Source: Sphingomonadaceae bacterium
GTDB lineage: Bacteria > Pseudomonadota > Alphaproteobacteria > Sphingomonadales > Sphingomonadaceae
Assembly: GCA_009920915.1 (NCBI GenBank)
Contig: RFZB01000012.1
Coordinates: 1 to 33,701, forward strand
Reading direction: 5' to 3'
Length of the DNA: 33,701 nt
Positions 16,985 through 25,311 of this stretch are shown here, in pieces (positions within the stretch are counted from its first letter, which is position 1; each line of letters begins with the position of its first letter). The notes beneath the pieces were generated by a model, which saw only the letters and a list, made by a program, of their open reading frames with translations, was not told the DNA's origin and did not search any database. The position numbers and the translations under genes were made by a program.

Positions 16985-17518
16985 CTAGACTCCATAAGCG
17001 AACTTGGGAACCCGATAGACTTTGGGCCTACTCAACGATCGAAATGCGATGACGCGTTCAATTTGGATCTCGTGGCGACTAAGGCCGCCATGGCCATAGT
17101 TTCCGGGAACCGTTGTTCGGCGACCGATAAATTCTATCTCAACAAGATGATATCTCGCCCATGGCTGAAGCGGATATGGCGGTAGCCGCGCATCTAGCCA
17201 TGTGAGGCCAGATTTGCTGACAAGCTGCGGCAGTTTTTGCGGACCTTCATAAAAATAGGACCCCTCAAATTCATGCATCCATACCCCGCGATATCGCTTC
17301 GGCGCATCATAACGATAACATTCTGGGCCCAATCGGTATTCGATGTAGCCGAGCTGTCTATGAGCACACGGCAAGCCAAAGATAATGGCGATCGGTATCG
17401 ATGTCCGGAACCGATCTTTCCAATTCACATATCTCTGAGGTGTATCGATCCAGGGCCAAAAGACAGCGATCAACAATATAAAAACCAAGCGCGTCAGGGT
17501 CTTAGGAAGGGCTCGCAT
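16985..17518 (-). CDS. Hypothetical membrane-anchored protein
   Basis: This protein of about 177 residues has no recognised family. The N-terminus (MRALPKTLTRLVFILLIAVFWPWI) is a single hydrophobic anchor or uncleaved signal. The remainder is rich in Tyr, Arg and Pro, with a motif-like stretch FEGSYFYEGPQKLPQLV near residue 85. The frame is open from 17575, but the ATG at 17518 is preferred because GGGAG lies six bases upstream and the hydrophobic segment then starts the protein. Base composition is more AT-rich than its neighbours, which could indicate recent acquisition. It is probably an extracytoplasmic protein. Confidence 0.6.
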   Translation of the reverse strand: MRALPKTLTRLVFILLIAVFWPWIDTPQRYVNWKDRFRTSIPIAIIFGLPCAHRQLGYIEYRLGPECYRYDAPKRYRGVWMHEFEGSYFYEGPQKLPQLVSKSGLTWLDARLPPYPLQPWARYHLVEIEFIGRRTTVPGNYGHGGLSRHEIQIERVIAFRSLSRPKVYRVPKFAYGV

Positions 17519-17670
17519 CCTTCTCTCCCACTGAGTGATCGACACAGTTACCACCACCTGGGTGCAATATTTCAAACTATGTCGGTTTTAATATAACATT
17601 TACCTCATCTAACTGATATAAACAAAATTCTTTCTATACACAGATGAAATTAATGAATTTGGCGATACAC

Positions 17671-17700
17671 AAAAAAAGGGGGGAGCCGAAGCCCCCCCCC
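17671..17700 (-). terminator. Intrinsic terminator of the TonB-dependent receptor
   Basis: Read on the minus strand this is a run of G, then GC-TTCG-GC, a run of C, then a T7 tract: a nine-pair stem capped by a UUCG tetraloop. It starts 27 bases after the receptor stop codon. Confidence 0.9.
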
Positions 17701-17726
17701 AATAAGGTGCAGAATAATCTGCGAAC

Positions 17727-20700
17727 TTAGTACTTCTTACGCACCGTCAGCGCGAAGCGACGGCCCAAGGCGTCGCTGATCGAGGCCGGTACGATATAGC
17801 CGTAATAATTCTGGCCAACGCGGTCGAACAAGTTGGTGACCGAGAAGATCAGGCGCACATCCTTCATCGGATCAACAAAGAACGAGCCATCGACTGTTGC
17901 ATAAGGCTTATAATGGTCGAATTCACGCGTGTCGTTCGGGTTCGGACCACGGTTGGTGACGGACGACAGCTGCTTGCCAACATAGTTGACGTTGCCGCTC
18001 AGACCCCAAGTGTCGTTGAAATACCGCAAGCGGAGCTGACCCTGCCACTTCGGATCGCCCAGCAGGCCATCCGAACGGACCGGAGCAACGCCCGTGATGT
18101 CGTTCAAACGATATTTGAGGTAGAACATGTCACCCGAAACTTCGAGCGTGCCATTGATCCCGATGCCATCAAGCTTGGTCGAATAATCAATGGTCGACTG
18201 AATGCCCTTCATGCGGATTTGGTTGCCGTTCACAAAGCCTGTGATGACGCCCGGATTTGCCGCATCGCTGATAACCTGACCCGCTGCATCGCGCTTAATG
18301 TACGAGCAGAAGACGTTGCCGTTGGCCGGATCCGCCTTGTTAAAGGTCGCGTTATCGAAGCACGCAGATGTGATCGTCCCTGCTGAGAGGTTCGAAATCG
18401 GCTGCTTAATCTTCACATCGATATAATCGACTGTGATCGCCAGGCCCGGCACCATCCGCGGACGGATGATCGCACCATAGGTATAGCTATCCGCGACTTC
18501 GTTCAGCAGAGCCGGGTTACCGCCGCTGACACCCGGGACAGTCGCGCCGGCAGCTGCCAGCGGGGTTGCCGTCGGGTATTTTGCGAGGAAGGCATCGCAG
18601 TTTGCCTTGCGGATCGCGGGCACTGGGCCAGCGTTGATGTTCGCGGGCGAGCAGATATCGGTCACCGAGGTGAAGATATTTGTACGCGGCGAGAACAATT
18701 CCACAATGGCCGGTGCACGGAAAGAGCGCGTGAAGTTGCCACGGAACTCAATGTCCTTAATCGGCGCGAACGACCCACCAGCTGCCCAAGCCGTAAAGCC
18801 GCCATTCACTGTGTTATCCACGTGGCGAACGCGTCCAAAGGTTTCAAGCTTGCTAAAGATGAAGTCGTTATTCGGCGTGAACACCGGCACGAGAACTTCG
18901 CCGAACACTTCGTCGAGGTTATACTTGCCGGAAGTCGGGGAAATCGCAACCGAGCGGCCAAGGCCCTGGGCCAAGAACGGATCGGGGTTGAATGCACCCT
19001 TTTCTTCGTGATGTTCATAACCCACGTTGAAGGCAACGGGGTTGCCGAACAGATCGAACGGCGAGCCGCCCGCGTTCACGTTCACCACCATCTGCTCCAA
19101 CGAGGTGCGCGTGACAGTGTTGGCAAGAACATAGTTCAGCGCCGCAGCCGAAGGTGCGCCTTCGCCAAACAAGTTCAAGGGAACGCAAGACGGATCAGCA
19201 ATTGGCGCTGTTCCAGCCGGGAAGCCCGTGACGGTTGGCGTGACGGAGCATACGATCTGCCCGTTTACGCGCGCCACGTTCACTGCGTTCACAAAATTCT
19301 GCTGGTTAATGTTCTGACCAAAGTCCGTGAAGTTGTTCCGGCCATAATTGCCCGAGACTTCCCAGTTAAAGTCACGGCCACCAATGGTCAGATCGCCTTC
19401 GAGGCCCAGCACACCGCGGTAAAGGCGGTTGCGCGAGGAGCCGGTCAAATCTGCCATATCGGCGTGTGCACGGCTCATCTGGAAGGTTGTTGTATAGCCC
19501 AAAGCCGCCAGCTGCTGCTGCGCCTGTGCCGACAGGAAGGGATTATCCACACGGAATGTCAGCGCGCCAGACGTGCCGCCGAACAACGGCGAGTTCCATG
19601 TTGGCTGCTGAACCAGCTCATCGCCCTTGCCTTGGAAGAACATGCCTTCTGCGAAGAAGCGGATGTTGTCCGTCAGGTCATAGTTGAAGAACAAGTTGGT
19701 GTTGATGCGCTCAATATCCGAGGTCAGCTGGATAAAGTCGTTAAAGCGGAAGCCATCGCCGCCCGATGCACGCGCAGACGCGGCTGACGGTCCGGGAATG
19801 GCCGCCACAAACAGCGTGCCACGGTTGTAGGGCACCAAGGAGCCATCAAGCGCAAAGCCATAGGTATAGGCGCTTGCCCCGCTCGACAGAACACCACCAC
19901 GCGACACGCCCGGAATGCTCAGGTCCTTAATCAGGACTGATCCCGGGAAGCCATCGGTCAGCGAGTTGTTAAAGCCGATATTGACGTTGACGCGACCATC
20001 AGTTTGCGGCGTGCGGTTCGGCGTACCCAAATTGGTGATCAGGTTCGTCGTTGTGCAGACGCCCGCCAGAACGGCCGTGCAAGGGTTGCTCGTATTGCCA
20101 AGATTGGCGCGATAGAAATCACGCGTATTGCCCAGCAGACCCCGAACCTTGTCATAGCTGACGGCCAGCGTCAGGTTGCCGCGGCCATCCGCAAAGTTAA
20201 AGCCACCAGCGCCCGTCAGGTTCCAGCGGAAATTGTCGCCACGGCTCGTCAAACCGACGGTACCGCGCGTTTCCAAACCTTCAAACTTGCGCTTCATGAT
20301 GATGTTGACCGTGCCCGCAATCGCATCGGTACCATAAACAGGCGCACCACCAATGGAGACGCGATCAATACGGTCAACGAGAATGACCGGAATGATGTTC
20401 AAGTCCACCTGCGTGCCCGGCGAGGCATTGCCGAAAATGGTTGTCACGTTCGACGAAACAACGCGGCGGCCGTTCAACAGCGTCAAAGAGCGGTTCGAGC
20501 CCAAGCCATAGCTGTTGATGAAGTTGACGCCCTGGCCAAAGCTGCCCTGCGCGCCCGCCGGCGTGACCGACCCGCGATAGCCCGGGATTTCGTTCAACGC
20601 GTCTGCAACGTTCGTCAAACCACGGTCTTGCAGATATTGCTGGCTTACCGAAACGGTTGGCTCAACGTTGATCAGGTTGGGCAGCCGAATACGGGACCCA

Positions 20701-20855
20701 GTGACGACAATAGCGCCCCCATCTTCTTCGCTGGCACTGTCTGCCGCCGTTGCTGGCTTTGCCGCGTCCTGCGCGTATGCTGATGATGCCACAAGCGATG
20801 CAGCAATCAAACATGAGGAGGCGCAAAGCCGCGCCTTCACAAGATCTATTTTCAC
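17727..20855 (-). CDS. TonB-dependent outer-membrane receptor
   Basis: This 1042-residue outer-membrane beta-barrel imports a large or scarce ligand, driven by TonB-ExbBD. It has a signal peptide (MKIDLVKARLCASSCL to ASSAYA, cut before QDAAKP), a TonB box IVVTGSRI near residue 50, a plug domain with NVADALNEIPGYRG and LTLLNGRRVVSS, and GGAPVYGTDAIAGTVNIIMK closing the plug. The barrel ends with GRRFALTVRKKY. The frame is open from 20891, but the GTG at 20855 is the start: AGGGAGG lies five bases upstream and the signal peptide follows at once. The ligand is unknown; no neighbouring gene defines it. It is monocistronic with its own terminator. Confidence 0.93.
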   Translation of the reverse strand: MKIDLVKARLCASSCLIAASLVASSAYAQDAAKPATAADSASEEDGGAIVVTGSRIRLPNLINVEPTVSVSQQYLQDRGLTNVADALNEIPGYRGSVTPAGAQGSFGQGVNFINSYGLGSNRSLTLLNGRRVVSSNVTTIFGNASPGTQVDLNIIPVILVDRIDRVSIGGAPVYGTDAIAGTVNIIMKRKFEGLETRGTVGLTSRGDNFRWNLTGAGGFNFADGRGNLTLAVSYDKVRGLLGNTRDFYRANLGNTSNPCTAVLAGVCTTTNLITNLGTPNRTPQTDGRVNVNIGFNNSLTDGFPGSVLIKDLSIPGVSRGGVLSSGASAYTYGFALDGSLVPYNRGTLFVAAIPGPSAASARASGGDGFRFNDFIQLTSDIERINTNLFFNYDLTDNIRFFAEGMFFQGKGDELVQQPTWNSPLFGGTSGALTFRVDNPFLSAQAQQQLAALGYTTTFQMSRAHADMADLTGSSRNRLYRGVLGLEGDLTIGGRDFNWEVSGNYGRNNFTDFGQNINQQNFVNAVNVARVNGQIVCSVTPTVTGFPAGTAPIADPSCVPLNLFGEGAPSAAALNYVLANTVTRTSLEQMVVNVNAGGSPFDLFGNPVAFNVGYEHHEEKGAFNPDPFLAQGLGRSVAISPTSGKYNLDEVFGEVLVPVFTPNNDFIFSKLETFGRVRHVDNTVNGGFTAWAAGGSFAPIKDIEFRGNFTRSFRAPAIVELFSPRTNIFTSVTDICSPANINAGPVPAIRKANCDAFLAKYPTATPLAAAGATVPGVSGGNPALLNEVADSYTYGAIIRPRMVPGLAITVDYIDVKIKQPISNLSAGTITSACFDNATFNKADPANGNVFCSYIKRDAAGQVISDAANPGVITGFVNGNQIRMKGIQSTIDYSTKLDGIGINGTLEVSGDMFYLKYRLNDITGVAPVRSDGLLGDPKWQGQLRLRYFNDTWGLSGNVNYVGKQLSSVTNRGPNPNDTREFDHYKPYATVDGSFFVDPMKDVRLIFSVTNLFDRVGQNYYGYIVPASISDALGRRFALTVRKKY

Positions 20856-20973
20856 AAATGCCTCCCTGTTTATTTTGTCACTGCAGCTCACGGCATGGAT
20901 CCAAATAAATTGCCGAAATATCGCAGATCAATGGGAGCGACATTCGCCGGACTCTCTCGCGGGTCAACCCCTC

Positions 20974-21048
20974 TTTCAGTTCAGTACTGATATAATTTCA
21001 TCTCATTTTGGATGAAATTTAGATCATTATAGACTAAATTGACTGAAA
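20974..21048. promoter_or_regulatory. Palindrome cluster and -10 element upstream of the receptor
   Basis: Several inverted repeats are stacked 120-190 bases ahead of the receptor start. There is a perfect 10-base palindrome TCAGTACTGA (20981-20990), a 9-base inverted repeat AATTTCATC/GATGAAATT with an eight-base spacer (20994-21019), and an outer TTTCAGT/ACTGAAA pair (20974-20980 and 21042-21048). A perfect TATAAT on the minus strand lies at 21026-21031, within the outer pair, though no good -35 was found. The layout suggests an operator overlapping the receptor promoter. Confidence 0.5.
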
Positions 21049-21132
21049 TCTTCTTCGCAAGATCAACCAAATAGACGCCACTTCAGCCACAGCTGGGCGA
21101 CGATGACGTCCTGAATGATAGCGAAAAGAAAA

Positions 21133-21207
21133 TGGTGGGCGTGGCAAGGATTGAACTTGCGACCCCTGCGATGTCAACACAGTGCTCTACCACTGAGCTA
21201 CACGCCC
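21133..21207 (-). tRNA. tRNA-Val (GAC)
   Basis: A complete 75-base tRNA is encoded on the minus strand. The acceptor stem GGGCGTG pairs with CACGCCC, followed by discriminator A and an encoded CCA. The D arm is GCTCAGTGGTAGAGC, and the anticodon stem CTGTG/CGCAG encloses the loop TTGACAT. The T-arm region contains GTTCAATCC. The anticodon GAC reads valine codons GUC and GUU. Confidence 0.95.
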
Positions 21208-21313
21208 ACACTTACTTTTCTGAGCGATTTGGCCAAGTTTGACTCGAGCCAGATCGTCGGGGTCCGGCGCCAATAGCGGCGATGATGGCGTCTGGCAAGC
21301 GCCTATCTGGTCT

Positions 21314-21697
21314 CTATCCGCCTTCGGTCGACACCGCTTCTTGGCTGAGCACGTGGCGGACTTGAGACACCAAATCTTTCAAATGAAAAGGCTTGGATAA
21401 AATTTTGGCTTGAGGAACGGTCGCCCCTGCGCGCAGCGACACTGCCGAAAAGCCTGTAATGAACATGATGCGGATTGCTGGCTGCAGACGCGCCACGTGC
21501 TGAGCCAGCTCAATTCCGTCCATTTCCGGCATAACGATGTCGGTGAGCAGCAAATCAAAGGCCTCGCCAGACATGATATGCGCCAACGCATCCGACCCAC
21601 GGTCAACAGCGACAACACAATAGCCGGCCCGCTCTAAGGCGCGGGTCAGATATTGGCGCATGGCATCATCATCTTCAGCCAGCAGAATATCAATCAT
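21314..21697 (-). CDS. cpdR: CpdR-like single-domain response regulator
   Basis: This 127-residue receiver-only response regulator matches CpdR, which in Caulobacter couples the CckA phosphorelay to ClpXP proteolysis and cell-cycle control. The acidic pocket is LAEDDD at residues 6-11, the phosphoacceptor is Asp53 in LLLTDIVMPEMDG, the switch Thr is in FITGFSA, and the conserved Lys is in ILSKPFHLKDLV. There is no output domain. The frame is open to 21799, but the receiver fold begins at the ATG at 21697, so the basic upstream stretch is not coding. It diverges from the N-formylglutamate amidohydrolase gene. Confidence 0.87.
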   Translation of the reverse strand: MIDILLAEDDDAMRQYLTRALERAGYCVVAVDRGSDALAHIMSGEAFDLLLTDIVMPEMDGIELAQHVARLQPAIRIMFITGFSAVSLRAGATVPQAKILSKPFHLKDLVSQVRHVLSQEAVSTEGG

Positions 21698-21842
21698 CGC
21701 TCGCTCTGACCTTGCTTTTTGTTCAATTGGGCTCTTGCCATCCCCTAAGCGCTGAATCTTAATTTTTTTTCTTCGCTTGGGGGCGCGTGTGCTGCGCATT
21801 CAAATTATTGAACTGGTCGCCCTTGCCGCCTAGACAGTCGCA

Positions 21843-22697
21843 ATGACCGCCAGCTTTCACCGGATCGGCCCAGACTGCCTGAATTGGCCTGTCATCCTAT
21901 CGGTGCCACATGCCGGGCGGCATTATCCCGATGACTTGGCGCACTATTGCCGGTTCACCCCTGACCAACTGCGCAGTTTGGAAGATCGATATGCGGATCG
22001 ATTGATTGACCAAGCCCAATCTGCAGGCTTTGCTGGGTTGGTCGCGCGCACGCCCCGCGCCTTGATTGATCTCAATCGCGCCGAGCATGATGTTGATCCA
22101 GGGATGCTCTCTGCACCCTTAGGCCCAACGCCACAGTTATCCGCTAAGGCCCGTGGCGGCTTGGGCTTAATTCCCCGCCGCACAGCCAATTTGGGCGAGA
22201 TTTGGCGGCACCGGCTGCACCCAGACCATGTTCGCCGCAGGATTGAGCATGAGTACCGCCCCTATCATGCCGCATTGGGAGCGTTGCTAGCGCAAGCCCG
22301 ATTGCAATTTGGTGGCGTAATCCTGCTGGATGTCCATTCCATGCCGCCCCTGCCCTCAACACGCGATGGCATGGCCCCAGAAATTGTCATTGGAGACAGA
22401 TTTGGTCGAAGCGCGGGCCAGATGATTGCACAGCAGGCGGCAAGATCAATCCGATCCGCTGGCTTTCGCCTCGCGTTCAACACGCCTTATGCTGGCGGGC
22501 ATATTCTGGACCATCATAGCCGGCCTGACGATAATGCTCACGGCCTGCAGATTGAAATTGACCGCAGCCTTTACCTCGATGCGCAACTGGATGAGCCTGG
22601 GCCTGGGCTAAGCAGAATGAGCCAATTGATCTGCCAACTTGCCCAAGATTTGGCGGAAAACCTGCTTTCGCAGAGCCAACCGCTTGCCGCTGAATAA
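21843..22697 (+). CDS. N-formylglutamate amidohydrolase
   Basis: This 284-residue hydrolase of the N-formylglutamate deformylase family is zinc-dependent and related to HutG of histidine breakdown. It shows VILSVPHAGRHYPDD near the N-terminus, ARTPRALIDLNRAEHDVDPGML, the metal-region LLDVHSMPP, and AGGHILDHHSRPDDNAHGLQIEIDRSLYLD near the C-terminus. No other hut gene is present, so a role outside histidine use is possible. The start ATG opens a family-typical N-terminus. Its stop codon is followed immediately by the terminator of a minus-strand small-RNA candidate. Confidence 0.88.
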   Translation: MTASFHRIGPDCLNWPVILSVPHAGRHYPDDLAHYCRFTPDQLRSLEDRYADRLIDQAQSAGFAGLVARTPRALIDLNRAEHDVDPGMLSAPLGPTPQLSAKARGGLGLIPRRTANLGEIWRHRLHPDHVRRRIEHEYRPYHAALGALLAQARLQFGGVILLDVHSMPPLPSTRDGMAPEIVIGDRFGRSAGQMIAQQAARSIRSAGFRLAFNTPYAGGHILDHHSRPDDNAHGLQIEIDRSLYLDAQLDEPGPGLSRMSQLICQLAQDLAENLLSQSQPLAAE

Positions 22698-22726
22698 AAA
22701 ACCACCCTGTGCAGCGCACAGGGTGG
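22696..22726 (-). terminator. Intrinsic terminator of the small-RNA candidate
   Basis: An 11-bp perfect stem (CCACCCTGTGC / GCACAGGGTGG) with a three-base loop at 22702-22726 is followed on the minus strand by TTTTTT. On the plus strand there is no T-run after it, so it serves minus-strand transcription, not the amidohydrolase gene. Confidence 0.85.
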
Positions 22727-22808
22727 CCAAGGTTCAGGGAGGAAACACACCTCGAAAGGTGCGCCGAGAAGTGACGCGAAAAGGGGTGTACGCGCCGCTG
22801 CTCTTCTC
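22696..22808 (-). ncRNA. Candidate small RNA with CCUCCC anti-SD segment
   Basis: A transcript of about 110 nt is predicted from four ordered signals on the minus strand. A sigma70-like promoter lies at 22811-22839. A 5' stem pairs GAGAAG (22808-22803) with CTTCTC (22771-22766) and contains an inner GCGCG/CGCGT stem. A second hairpin pairs GCACCT with AGGTGT around a UUCG loop. An unpaired stretch GTTTCCTCCCTGAACC follows, then an 11-bp terminator with T6. No open frame of note lies inside. The exposed CCUCCC is complementary to Shine-Dalgarno sequences, as in several alphaproteobacterial regulatory RNAs. The exact start within 22803-22808 is uncertain, and the structure was folded by eye. 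It does not match an RNA I can name. Confidence 0.6.
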
Positions 22809-22810
22809 CG

Positions 22811-22839
22811 AATGTAGGAGGCTAATGTTTCGCTTTCAA
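22811..22839 (-). promoter_or_regulatory. Sigma70-like promoter of the small-RNA candidate
   Basis: On the minus strand TTGAAA (22839-22834), a 17-base spacer, and TACATT (22816-22811) form a good housekeeping-type promoter. It begins directly after the T-tract of the sapC terminator. Confidence 0.6.
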
Positions 22840-22880
22840 GAAAAAGCAAAGGCGGCCCTCCAGAAAGTTGGAGGACCGCC
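22840..22880 (-). terminator. Intrinsic terminator of sapC
   Basis: On the minus strand GGCGGTCCTCCA pairs with TGGAGGGCCGCC (one G-U pair) around a six-base loop at 22851-22880. It is followed by TTTGCTTTTT, 34 bases behind the sapC stop codon. Confidence 0.88.
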
Positions 22881-22913
22881 TTAGACTTTTGATTTGCGGT
22901 GAATTTGGCGAGA

Positions 22914-23684
22914 TCAGCCTTGGGCTTCGCCAGCCTCAACCTTACCCTGCACCAGCTGGCGTCCAAAAACTTCACGCATTTGAGCCAGCGAGAAGAGATG
23001 CGCATACACCAGCGGCAAAAAGCCCGACTGGTTCATCTTGCGAAGTTGGTCACCCCGCAATTCACGCAGTTTTTCTTCGTTCACCATCTGGAAACCGCGA
23101 TAGATAAATGGTGGCTGCTCGGGGTCAGGCTGAATGGAGACTTCGCCATCCATCAACAGGCCACTTTCCACCAAATCTGCCATGAACGCTTGGGTGCGCT
23201 GCGCGGCTTGTTCAAACTGCTCACAAAAGCCCAGAATGTCTTTCGTCGCCTCCGTCGGCTCACCATTGTCAAACAGCGGGGTGCCTTCTTCAAACGCGCC
23301 AATTGCGTCTGCACTTGGGTCAAAGCAAACTGACAATTCTTCGCTATCATCCCGCAGCTTAGCCAGCATGAAAGGATAGCGACGGACATAGGCCGGAACA
23401 TAGACTGTTTCCGTGAACTTGCCGTCTTCTCCCATGAAGACGTTAACGCCCTCATTCAGGCCCATCAGCGCCAAAGGCACCGGATTGTCACCCGCCGAAA
23501 AAATGATCGGGAAGAAGCGCTGGGCAGGCGCAAACTCTTCAACTGTCAACGGAATCGCGTGCTGTTCAACCAGCCAAGGTGCGGTATCCATAGGCCGCGC
23601 CTTCCAATCAGCATGGTCGAGCGATGAAAGCGGAACCAAGTCCTTATAAAGCAACGGAAGGACATTTTGCGGCGCGCTGGCCAT
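22914..23684 (-). CDS. SapC family protein
   Basis: This 256-residue protein is of the SapC family. The name comes from an S-layer-associated protein; the biochemical role in Gram-negatives is unknown. In sphingomonads and Caulobacter these genes often sit near TonB-dependent receptors. Recognisable parts are NVLPLLYKDLVPLSSLDHADW at the N-terminus, HAIPLTVEEFAPAQRFFPIIFS, FTETVYVPAYVRRYPFMLA, and the C-terminal half with LVESGLLMDGEVSIQ and FQMVNEEKLRELRGDQLRKM. No signal peptide or membrane segment is visible. AGGAG seven bases before the ATG fixes the start. It is monocistronic, ending in a strong terminator. Confidence 0.85.
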   Translation of the reverse strand: MASAPQNVLPLLYKDLVPLSSLDHADWKARPMDTAPWLVEQHAIPLTVEEFAPAQRFFPIIFSAGDNPVPLALMGLNEGVNVFMGEDGKFTETVYVPAYVRRYPFMLAKLRDDSEELSVCFDPSADAIGAFEEGTPLFDNGEPTEATKDILGFCEQFEQAAQRTQAFMADLVESGLLMDGEVSIQPDPEQPPFIYRGFQMVNEEKLRELRGDQLRKMNQSGFLPLVYAHLFSLAQMREVFGRQLVQGKVEAGEAQG

Positions 23685-23800
23685 AGGAAATCTCCTGCAT
23701 CGGGATAGGATTATGCTTGGAGGAAGCTCCTATGGCCCTGCCACAACGAGTGCAAGAGTAAAAGCCATGCGGCTTGGGATGATCTGCTATCAGCTGTGGA

Positions 23801-25222
23801 TCATGGAATAAGCTTACCGGGGTTCATGATGCCCTTGGGGTCAAGCGCAGATTTAATTGCGCGCAACGCGGTTAGACGCGCGGGCGACGAAAGCCGGCCA
23901 AGCTCATCCCGCTTCATTTGGCCAATCCCGTGTTCTGCCGAGATAGATCCGCCCGCAGCCGTCACCAAATCATACACCATATGGCTGGCGGCTTTGCCCG
24001 TGGACAGGCGCCACTCTGGCCCATTGACGCCAGCAGGTGCGCGGACGTGGAAATGCACATTCCCATCGCCCAAATGGCCATAAGCGTTCACAGATACGCC
24101 CGGAAACGCGCGTTCGACAGCAAGGCTGGCCTCACGAATGAAGCGCGGCATATCTTCTACTGCGACAGAAATATCATGCTGCATGGCAGGGCCATGGGCG
24201 CGTTCTGCCTCGGAAATGGAATCGCGCAGCTTCCAAAACGCGTCTGCCTGGACTTCGCTGACCGCCAAGGCGGCATCCTGACACAAGCCTGCCTCTAATG
24301 CTGTGGCGAGAAGCGCCTCCAAAGCCACCTCAGGCGCAACAGCCGCCGCATTTGTGCGCACATATTCCACCAGCACATGCCAAGGATGTGCGCCGCCCAA
24401 GGGCGCCCGTGTGCCTGGAATATGCTGAAGCACAAGCTGTAGCGAGCCATCTGGCACCAGCTCAAAACTTTCAATGGCTTCGCCTGACTCAGCCTCCAAT
24501 CGCTGCAACAAACTAAGCGCTGCCTCGGGGCTTTCCACCCCAAGCCACCCCACAGCGCGATCGAGAATATCAGGCACAAGCCGCAAGCTGGCTGCGGTAA
24601 CCACCCCCAATGTCCCTTCAGCTGCGACCAACAGCTGGGTCAGGTCATAGCCCCGATTATCTTTCTTAAGTGCTGCCAGACCCTCATAAATCTGCCCGTC
24701 AGGCAGCACGGCTTCAACCCCCAGAACCAGCTTGCGCATTGTGCCAAAGCGCAGCACCTGCGTGCCGCCTGCATTGGTTGAAACCAAGCCACCGATTGTG
24801 GCCGATCCGCGCGCGCCTAATGTGAGAGGAAAGCGCCGCCCCTGCGCGCGCGCCGCATCATGCAAATTGGCCAAAATCACGCCCGCCTCGGCAACAACGA
24901 TATTGGCTTGCGCATCGAGACTGCGAATAGCGTTCATCCGCCGTGTCGATAGGATGATGGCATCTCCCCTTGCATCGGGCGTCGCCCCACCGACCATAGA
25001 GCTATTGCCGCCTTGGGGAACAATCGGAATTTGATGCTCGGCCGCAAAGCGCATCACGGCCTGCACCTCTGCCACTGAAGCGGGCGACGCCAAAGCTGAG
25101 GCCTTGCCCGTATAGAGCGCGCGCCAATCTGTGAGCCAGGGGGCGATATCCTGCGCGTCCGTGGTAAAGCCCTTAGGACCCAGTATTTGGGAGAGCGTTT
25201 CAGCAACACGAGAGTCCAGCAT
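23801..25222 (-). CDS. FAD-linked 2-hydroxyacid oxidase/dehydrogenase (GlcD/D-lactate type)
   Basis: This flavoprotein of about 473 residues belongs to the FAD_binding_4/FAD-oxidase_C family (glycolate oxidase GlcD, D-lactate and D-2-hydroxyglutarate dehydrogenases). The PCMH FAD-binding part shows IPIVPQGGNSSMVGGATPD, TLGARGSATIGGLVSTNAGG and LKKDNRGYDLTQLLVAAEGT. The C-terminal domain has AYGHLGDGNVHFHV with metal-binding His residues, SAEHGIGQMKRDEL and the final SALDPKGIMNPGKLIP. The ATG at 25222 has GGAG six bases upstream; the one at 25228 is too close to it. No GlcE/GlcF partner is adjacent, which favours a single-subunit 2-hydroxyacid dehydrogenase. The substrate is not determined. 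Confidence 0.9.
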   Translation of the reverse strand: MLDSRVAETLSQILGPKGFTTDAQDIAPWLTDWRALYTGKASALASPASVAEVQAVMRFAAEHQIPIVPQGGNSSMVGGATPDARGDAIILSTRRMNAIRSLDAQANIVVAEAGVILANLHDAARAQGRRFPLTLGARGSATIGGLVSTNAGGTQVLRFGTMRKLVLGVEAVLPDGQIYEGLAALKKDNRGYDLTQLLVAAEGTLGVVTAASLRLVPDILDRAVGWLGVESPEAALSLLQRLEAESGEAIESFELVPDGSLQLVLQHIPGTRAPLGGAHPWHVLVEYVRTNAAAVAPEVALEALLATALEAGLCQDAALAVSEVQADAFWKLRDSISEAERAHGPAMQHDISVAVEDMPRFIREASLAVERAFPGVSVNAYGHLGDGNVHFHVRAPAGVNGPEWRLSTGKAASHMVYDLVTAAGGSISAEHGIGQMKRDELGRLSSPARLTALRAIKSALDPKGIMNPGKLIP

Positions 25223-25311
25223 CTTCATCTCCGCAGGCAGGGGCGTCGCTTAGGCCATTGCCATGCAATTCATCATCTGTTCAACCGCAGAACGACAGAT
25301 GCGTTCGAATC

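Noticed and set aside
18822-20783. Long plus-strand frames inside the TonB-dependent receptor
   Set aside because: They are mirror frames of a high-GC gene; the minus-strand receptor explains the region fully.
22702-22726. Hairpin as terminator of the plus-strand amidohydrolase gene
   Set aside because: The T-run is only on the minus strand; on the plus strand the A-run precedes the stem.
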